DNA from: a virus | DNA: 34,606 bases | Strand: one strand, 5' to 3' | Virus record (IMG/VR): IMGVR_UViG_3300036715_002805 | Coordinates: 1-34,606 of that record | Part shown: positions 30,912 to 34,606 of the stretch, one piece after another | Numbering within the stretch: position 1 is the stretch's first letter | Layout: each line of letters begins with the position of its first letter | Program-made: the position numbers and the translations under genes | The notes under the pieces: generated by a model | Seen by the model: the letters and a program-made list of their open reading frames with translations, nothing else | What the model was told of the DNA's origin: nothing | Database searches by the model: none

Positions 30912-31295
30912 ATGATCCATTGCACACTGATGATTACGCGAGCGCACCTCGAGCAGCTGGGCGCCTGCGAGGACGGGCTGGCCCTGTACGATTCGTTCGC
31001 AGCCGGGGCCGACGAGGTCTCTGTGGTCTGGGACCAGTTGGCACAGGTGTGGACGTCCCGCGCATACCCGGGGTTCGCGTCGTGGCTGCGGGATACTGGG
31101 ATCACGCCGTGGTTCACCCTGCGCGGGGCCGATCTGCGCGGGGCCGATCTGCGCGGGGCCGATCTGCGCGGGGCCGATCTGCGCGGGGCCGATCTGAGCG
31201 GGGCCGATCTGAGCGGGGTCTGGCGGTACCAGTCTGACGCCTCAATCCTGGGGTGGCACCAGCGAGGCGGGCGTCTCGAGAGGGATGCGAAATGA
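30912..31295 (+). CDS. Second pentapeptide-repeat protein (paralogue)
   Basis: 127 residues from ATG 30912, chosen for GGAGG seven bases upstream; an ATG at 30846 overlapping the previous stop is possible. The N-terminal domain ([50 protein letters not shown]) matches the 23722-24516 protein in order and motif: I-T-R-x-x-L, A-C-x-x-G, L-A-Q-V-W, G-F-A-x-W-L, G-[VI]-T-P-x-F. Only about seven repeats (L-R-G-A-D type) follow, then [16 protein letters not shown]. The repeat region is about a quarter of the length of that in its relative. Confidence 0.8.
   Translation: MIHCTLMITRAHLEQLGACEDGLALYDSFAAGADEVSVVWDQLAQVWTSRAYPGFASWLRDTGITPWFTLRGADLRGADLRGADLRGADLRGADLSGADLSGVWRYQSDASILGWHQRGGRLERDAK
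31119..31208 (+). repeat. Six tandem 15-bp units, five identical
   Basis: CTGCGCGGGGCCGAT is repeated five times without change (31119-31193), followed by one unit with a single changed base and then a partial unit. Encodes the L-R-G-A-D repeats. Unit sequence differs from that in the paralogue, so the two arrays expanded independently. Confidence 0.9.
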
Positions 31296-31669
31296 CTGGA
31301 CAAGATAGGATTATCGAAGCGCTGCGGGCGTGGCCCGAGGTCACCACTCGGCAAGCGGGACTGCTTTTTGCGGCCGGGTGTGCGTACGATTCCATACTGG
31401 CAGTGTCCGCCCAGGGCATATCGACGCAGGCTCGCGGACTCACCGCGGCAGGACACGCACTACTCTCCCTCGCCGCCGAGCGCGACCGTGAGAGGCTGCG
31501 CGCGGAGTGGCAGCATGCAACCGCGCAGGCTCTACGGGCGTTTGGCGACTGGACGCGGGCTGTCACCGCTGGACACAAGGCAGAGAAAGAAGCGGGTGCG
31601 CTGGACGTAGCGGCGCAGCGGCGAGAGTCGACACGTGCGGCATATGTGGCCGCGGGAGGTGTGGTGTGA
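31292..31669 (+). CDS. Hypothetical early protein
   Basis: 125 residues from ATG 31292 ([20 protein letters not shown]). The N-terminus ([20 protein letters not shown]) may be a helix-turn-helix; the remainder is a long charged helix. No family recognised. Confidence 0.5.
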   Translation: MTGQDRIIEALRAWPEVTTRQAGLLFAAGCAYDSILAVSAQGISTQARGLTAAGHALLSLAAERDRERLRAEWQHATAQALRAFGDWTRAVTAGHKAEKEAGALDVAAQRRESTRAAYVAAGGVV

Positions 31670-31965
31670 AGACTGTCACGATTTCACTGCCCATAGACGA
31701 GGCGAAACTGCTCTCTCGACTGCTCTACGAGGCCGGAGACGCGATGCCGAACACTCTGATTTGTGGATGGATCAACGAGGCCAGCGAAGGAGACCCACAG
31801 AAAGAGGACGAGCTCATGGCCAGCTTTGCAGCGAAGGCGATCGCTGCCGGATTGCTCGATCAGGAAGAGTTCGACGACGACGGAGAATTGCAGGTTTGGC
31901 AGGCGTTCGCGCTGTTTGAGCAAATGGTGTCGGAGGCGATCGATCGAGTGGAGAAAGACGGATGA
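31666..31965 (+). CDS. Acidic early protein
   Basis: 99 residues from GTG 31666 (starts [20 protein letters not shown]). Strongly acidic (EASEGDPQKEDELMASF, DQEEFDDDGELQVW). An acidic, helical protein of this kind could be a DNA mimic or inhibitor; nothing in the sequence decides it. Confidence 0.5.
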   Translation: MKTVTISLPIDEAKLLSRLLYEAGDAMPNTLICGWINEASEGDPQKEDELMASFAAKAIAAGLLDQEEFDDDGELQVWQAFALFEQMVSEAIDRVEKDG

Positions 31966-32153
31966 CCGCCACCATCTACGACGCTCCCACCGTCGCACGA
32001 CCCGAGAGCAACGACCGCAAGCTGAAGCGAGCCCTCCGCGCCGCGCTTCAATGCGTCTTGGCTGGCGGTTCTCCCGATGACGCGATCGACGCGGTAGAGG
32101 ACGTGGATCCGCATCTGGTCTCGCCCAAGTTTATCAAGCTGGGGGATGAGTGA
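31962..32153 (+). CDS. Hypothetical early protein
   Basis: 63 residues from ATG 31962 (MTATIYDAPTVARPESNDRK), helical in the second half (KRALRAALQCVLAGGSPDDA). No family recognised. Confidence 0.45.
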   Translation: MTATIYDAPTVARPESNDRKLKRALRAALQCVLAGGSPDDAIDAVEDVDPHLVSPKFIKLGDE

Positions 32154-32545
32154 TGGCCAACCGATCTATTGACCTGGCGGAGCACTGCCGCGAGGTGTCC
32201 TTCGTTGTGGAGTACGAGCATCACTTTCTCAACGGCGACGGGCTATGCGAAGCCGTCTCGGCGCACAGTGCGACCGAAGCGCTCGAATGGGGCGAGGACA
32301 GGGGCGACGTGGTCAGCGTGACGCGTGAGCCGCTGTTCGACCGCGGCGAGTCTGCGCGCACGTGGCTCGACGCCGGATACTCGTACGAATGCGAAGCGTG
32401 CTCTCATCGCGTGAGTAAATACGTCGAGGGCATATTCTGCGACGACACAGAGACGGGCGATGGCGTGATCGTGGGCGAGCGGGTGTATTGCTCGCAGGCG
32501 TGCGCGGACGGGCGGCCGGAAGAGCATGAAGAGGAAGAGGGATGA
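32153..32545 (+). CDS. Putative zinc-ribbon early protein
   Basis: 130 residues from ATG 32153 (a GTG three bases earlier is in frame). YECEACSHRVSKYVEGIFCD then VYCSQACADG gives two C-x-x-C-like pairs (CEAC and CSQAC) that could hold zinc. An acidic tail (EEHEEEEG) ends the protein. No specific family recognised. Confidence 0.5.
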   Translation: MANRSIDLAEHCREVSFVVEYEHHFLNGDGLCEAVSAHSATEALEWGEDRGDVVSVTREPLFDRGESARTWLDAGYSYECEACSHRVSKYVEGIFCDDTETGDGVIVGERVYCSQACADGRPEEHEEEEG

Positions 32546-32886
32546 GCACTGTCCATATCGCTAATCGATTCTTCGCCGTCATGTTTCACGGCGACCATTT
32601 CAAAGGCGCCGTCGAGGCACGGTCGGAGGACGATGCGCTGACGCTCTGTCATGGCTACGACCAGGCTGGCAGCGACTTCGCCTCATACGTCTTTTATTGG
32701 GGAGCAACGCGCGGATTCGACGACGAAATGTACCTCGCCGAAAACTGGCCAGCGGCTGCTATCGATAAAGCCAGGGCCGCGGTCAACACGCTCGGGAACA
32801 TGCCGGCGTATCCGGGGCGGAGCATCGATCACCGCGGGTGGATTTGCGTACTCCGATGGTTCGCTAGGCCGGGAGAGAATCAATGA
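32542..32886 (+). CDS. Hypothetical early protein
   Basis: 114 residues from ATG 32542 (MSTVHIANRFFAVMFHGDHF), alpha/beta with several aromatics. No family recognised. It overlaps both neighbours by ATGA. Confidence 0.5.
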   Translation: MSTVHIANRFFAVMFHGDHFKGAVEARSEDDALTLCHGYDQAGSDFASYVFYWGATRGFDDEMYLAENWPAAAIDKARAAVNTLGNMPAYPGRSIDHRGWICVLRWFARPGENQ

Positions 32887-33140
32887 GCCTCGCCGAGGCG
32901 ATTCAAAAGGCCCGCGAGAAGGCGGGTATAACGCGGACGGAGCTCGCCCACCGCGCCATGGTGGACAATTCCTACGTCACGCTAGTCGAAAAGGGCTCGC
33001 GTTTGCCAAGCCTCCACGCCATCGATCGGCTCGCCGACGCGCTCGGAGTGTCACCGCTGGCGCTGTTCATGGCCGGCGCTTCGGACGACGAGCGAGCGGC
33101 TGCGATGCGGCAATACGACAGCGACGGGAGTGCCAAGTGA
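32883..33140 (+). CDS. XRE-family regulator near the integrase
   Basis: 85 residues from ATG 32883. IQKAREKAGITRTELAHRAM, then NSYVTLVEKGSRLPSLHAID and ADALGVSPLALF form a full XRE helix-turn-helix domain. It precedes the integrase and may regulate integration or excision. Confidence 0.75.
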   Translation: MSLAEAIQKAREKAGITRTELAHRAMVDNSYVTLVEKGSRLPSLHAIDRLADALGVSPLALFMAGASDDERAAAMRQYDSDGSAK

Positions 33141-33187
33141 CCGCCCTCGCTTCCCCCACACTCCTCACCAAGCGCGAGGCGCCATGA
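33137..33187 (+). CDS. 16-residue mini-ORF bridging two genes
   Basis: GTG 33137 to TGA 33187 encodes MTALASPTLLTKREAP. It overlaps the XRE stop (GTGA) and the next start (ATGA), so ribosomes can run across. L-L-T-K-R-E-A resembles the first residues of an excisionase, whose remainder is missing. It may be a coupling peptide or the remnant of a deleted xis gene. Confidence 0.35.
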   Translation: MTALASPTLLTKREAP

Positions 33188-33387
33188 GCAGCGCCGCCGA
33201 GCTCGAGGCCATGGCAGAGAGCCTGGAGCAACACGCCGCACGTCTGCGCGAAGAGGCCGCCGCGAAGCGCGCATCGTCCTCACGAAGTCGCTCGCCGCTC
33301 CGTCTCGTGCGTAAGCTGGAGCCCACCGCCGAACAGCAAGCTACCGCCGAGCAAGTGATCGCGAAGCTCAAGAGGGAACGAAAATGA
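33184..33387 (+). CDS. Small coiled-coil protein before the integrase
   Basis: 67 residues from ATG 33184 (MSSAAELEAMAESLEQHAAR). Helical and coiled at the start, Ser/Arg-rich in the middle, and basic at the end (QVIAKLKRERK). It overlaps the integrase start by ATGA. An accessory role at the attachment site is possible. Confidence 0.5.
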   Translation: MSSAAELEAMAESLEQHAARLREEAAAKRASSSRSRSPLRLVRKLEPTAEQQATAEQVIAKLKRERK

Positions 33388-34606
33388 GACCCCAGGGATC
33401 AGGCAGCACCTACGAGCAGGATGGCCGATGGTACGCGCGCCTCCCGCCGATCTACGGCCGCAAGATCATCGGGTCGTACGACACCCAGCAAGAGGCGCTA
33501 GACGCACTCGATGTGACGCTCGCCGCGATTGCCGCCGACGGGCTCAAGGCCAGCGGGCCCGAGACGCTTGCAGCCTACGGAGATCGTTGGCTCGCACGCC
33601 GAAACGGCATGCGCTCCGCGGGCACGCAGAACGCGCTCTGGTCCAAGCACATCGCCAAGTCGGCGCTCGGCGCGACGCCGCTTGTGGACCTGAGCAAACG
33701 GCAGATCCGAGAGTGGGCGCACTCACTCTCCGCGGTGCGCCGACATGACGATCGCGGGCCGATCTCGAAACAGACGCGCGTGCACCTGCTCAACCTCGTG
33801 CGCCGCTGTCTCGGTGACGCCGTCGACGACGAGATCATCAAGGCGAACCCCGCGATGGGAGTAAAGATCGCCGCCGAAGTCACGACGGATCCGGGCTGGA
33901 AATACCTGCTACTCGAGCAGCAGACCGCGCTCCTGAACGCATGCCCGGAACCGGAGCGATGGATCGTCGAGACGGCACTCTACAGCGGGTGCCGCAAGAG
34001 CGAGCTATGGTGTCTCCACGTCAACGATGTGCACCTCGACGACGCGCAGCCGTGGCTTTGGATCCGCTACGGCGGGCGCAAGGCCGGCAAGCTCGGACCC
34101 ACGAAGAGCGGCACGCCGCGCCGCGTGTCACTGCCTCCCGCTGGCGTGACGGCTCTCCGCAAGTGGCTGGACGCGCTCCTCGAATATACCAAGGGCAAGG
34201 CGCGCGTGAGCCGCAATCCTCACGGGCTCGTGTTCCCCGGCAGGCTCGGCGAGTACCGCGACAAGTCGAAGCAGCCGGCGAGCTGGAGCAAGGCGCTTGC
34301 ACGCGCCGGTCTCTCGATCCGCTGGCATGACCTACGGCACACGTGCGCATCGTCGCTGGTCGCAGGATGGTGGGGGCGCGCGTGGACGCTGCAAGAGGTC
34401 AAGGAATACCTCGGACACAAGTCGGTGACGGTGACCGAGCGCTACGCACATCTCTCGGGTGGGCACCTCGCGAGCGCTGCGGCCGCAACATTCTTGGCGG
34501 ATGCTCTGCCAAGTGACGGCGACGTGGAAGAGCTGTCGAGGCTCGTTTCTCGGTCGGGAAGACTGGATTCGAACCAGCGACTTCTTGCTCCCAAAGCAGT
34601 AGAAAA
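33384..34606 (+). CDS. int: Tyrosine-recombinase integrase (partial, runs off the right edge)
   Basis: ATG 33384 with GAGGG just upstream; 407 codons visible. The N-terminus is a small beta arm-binding domain (RPQGSGSTYEQDGRWYARLP). A core-binding SAM-like domain follows (ETLAAYGDRWLARR). The catalytic residues are in order: R in YSGCRKSEL (about 204), H-x-x-R in WHDLRHT (about 314-317), H in YLGHKS (about 345) and the nucleophile Y in TERYAHL (about 354). It catalyses site-specific integration at the attachment core that lies inside its own 3' end. No in-frame TAG. Confidence 0.92.
   Translation, partial: MRPQGSGSTYEQDGRWYARLPPIYGRKIIGSYDTQQEALDALDVTLAAIAADGLKASGPETLAAYGDRWLARRNGMRSAGTQNALWSKHIAKSALGATPLVDLSKRQIREWAHSLSAVRRHDDRGPISKQTRVHLLNLVRRCLGDAVDDEIIKANPAMGVKIAAEVTTDPGWKYLLLEQQTALLNACPEPERWIVETALYSGCRKSELWCLHVNDVHLDDAQPWLWIRYGGRKAGKLGPTKSGTPRRVSLPPAGVTALRKWLDALLEYTKGKARVSRNPHGLVFPGRLGEYRDKSKQPASWSKALARAGLSIRWHDLRHTCASSLVAGWWGRAWTLQEVKEYLGHKSVTVTERYAHLSGGHLASAAAATFLADALPSDGDVEELSRLVSRSGRLDSNQRLLAPKAVE
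34552..34597 (-). other. Attachment core: 3' half of a tRNA-Pro
   Basis: On the minus strand the stretch has the anticodon loop TTTGGGA (anticodon TGG, proline, 34591-34593), the right half of the anticodon stem (GCAAG), a T arm (CTGG-TTCGAAT-CCAG), and the acceptor end TTCCCGACC. The left anticodon strand ends after three pairs and the rest of the tRNA 5' half is absent, so it is not an intact tRNA. Typical of a phage attachment site that restores the 3' end of a host tRNA on integration. It lies within the integrase frame. Confidence 0.7.

Noticed and set aside
1-34606. TAG reassigned throughout the host
   Set aside because: Three early or immunity genes end in TAG, and the decoding tRNA is phage-encoded and sits at the early/late border.

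Overview
This window is most of the genome of a GC-rich temperate myovirus. Its virion genes are Mu-like (small and large terminase, gp29-type portal, gpF, protease I, gpT capsid, gp35/gp36/gpG/gp37-like proteins, contractile sheath and tube, tape measure). It integrates with a tyrosine recombinase and replicates with non-Mu genes, so it is not a transposing phage. The host is probably a high-GC bacterium (a Myxococcota-like proteobacterium would fit the composition, but that is a weak inference). Both ends run off the window: the tape measure on the left and the integrase on the right. A fragment of the 3' half of a proline tRNA inside the integrase 3' end looks like the phage attachment core.

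Layout. The leftward late module (1 to 13793) holds packaging, head and tail genes, almost all linked by 1-17 base overlaps or very short gaps. A tRNA gene (13919-13993, minus) lies between the late module and the leftward early operon (14037-22079). That operon carries a Cro-like regulator, a GIY-YIG protein, a DnaQ-exonuclease/UvrD-helicase fusion, a DnaB N-domain protein, a DUF3987 protein, a RusA-like protein and small genes. The immunity region (22080-23210) has a repressor, an ImmA-like metallopeptidase, and two outward lytic promoters that share one operator sequence. A rightward early operon (23217 to the right edge) of about 24 mostly overlapping small genes follows. It includes a Sak4-like recombinase, an SSB-like protein, two paralogous pentapeptide-repeat proteins, an XRE regulator and the integrase.

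Central observation. The tRNA at 13919-13993 folds into a complete 75-nt cloverleaf with anticodon CUA, which reads the amber codon UAG, and it resembles tRNA-Gln. Eight late genes are interrupted, in frame, by a total of ten TAG codons: small terminase, large terminase, portal (2), protease (2), capsid, a small pre-sheath protein, sheath and tail tube. Reading TAG as an amino acid (probably Gln) restores full-length, family-typical proteins in every case. No other stop codon and no frameshift interrupts these genes. All late genes end in TGA. The early and immunity genes contain no certain internal TAG, and three of them use TAG as their stop. I conclude that the phage switches genetic code during infection: early genes use the standard code, and late genes need the amber-decoding tRNA that is the last gene of the leftward early operon. 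Nine of the ten TAGs lie within the first 51 codons, so they would also act as a tight translational lock on virion synthesis until the tRNA accumulates.

The other notable structures are a -1 programmed frameshift in the tail assembly chaperone, a 106-bp perfect direct repeat before the DUF3987 gene, lambda-like operators embedded in near-leaderless promoters, and a GNAT-like domain at the end of the MuF head protein.
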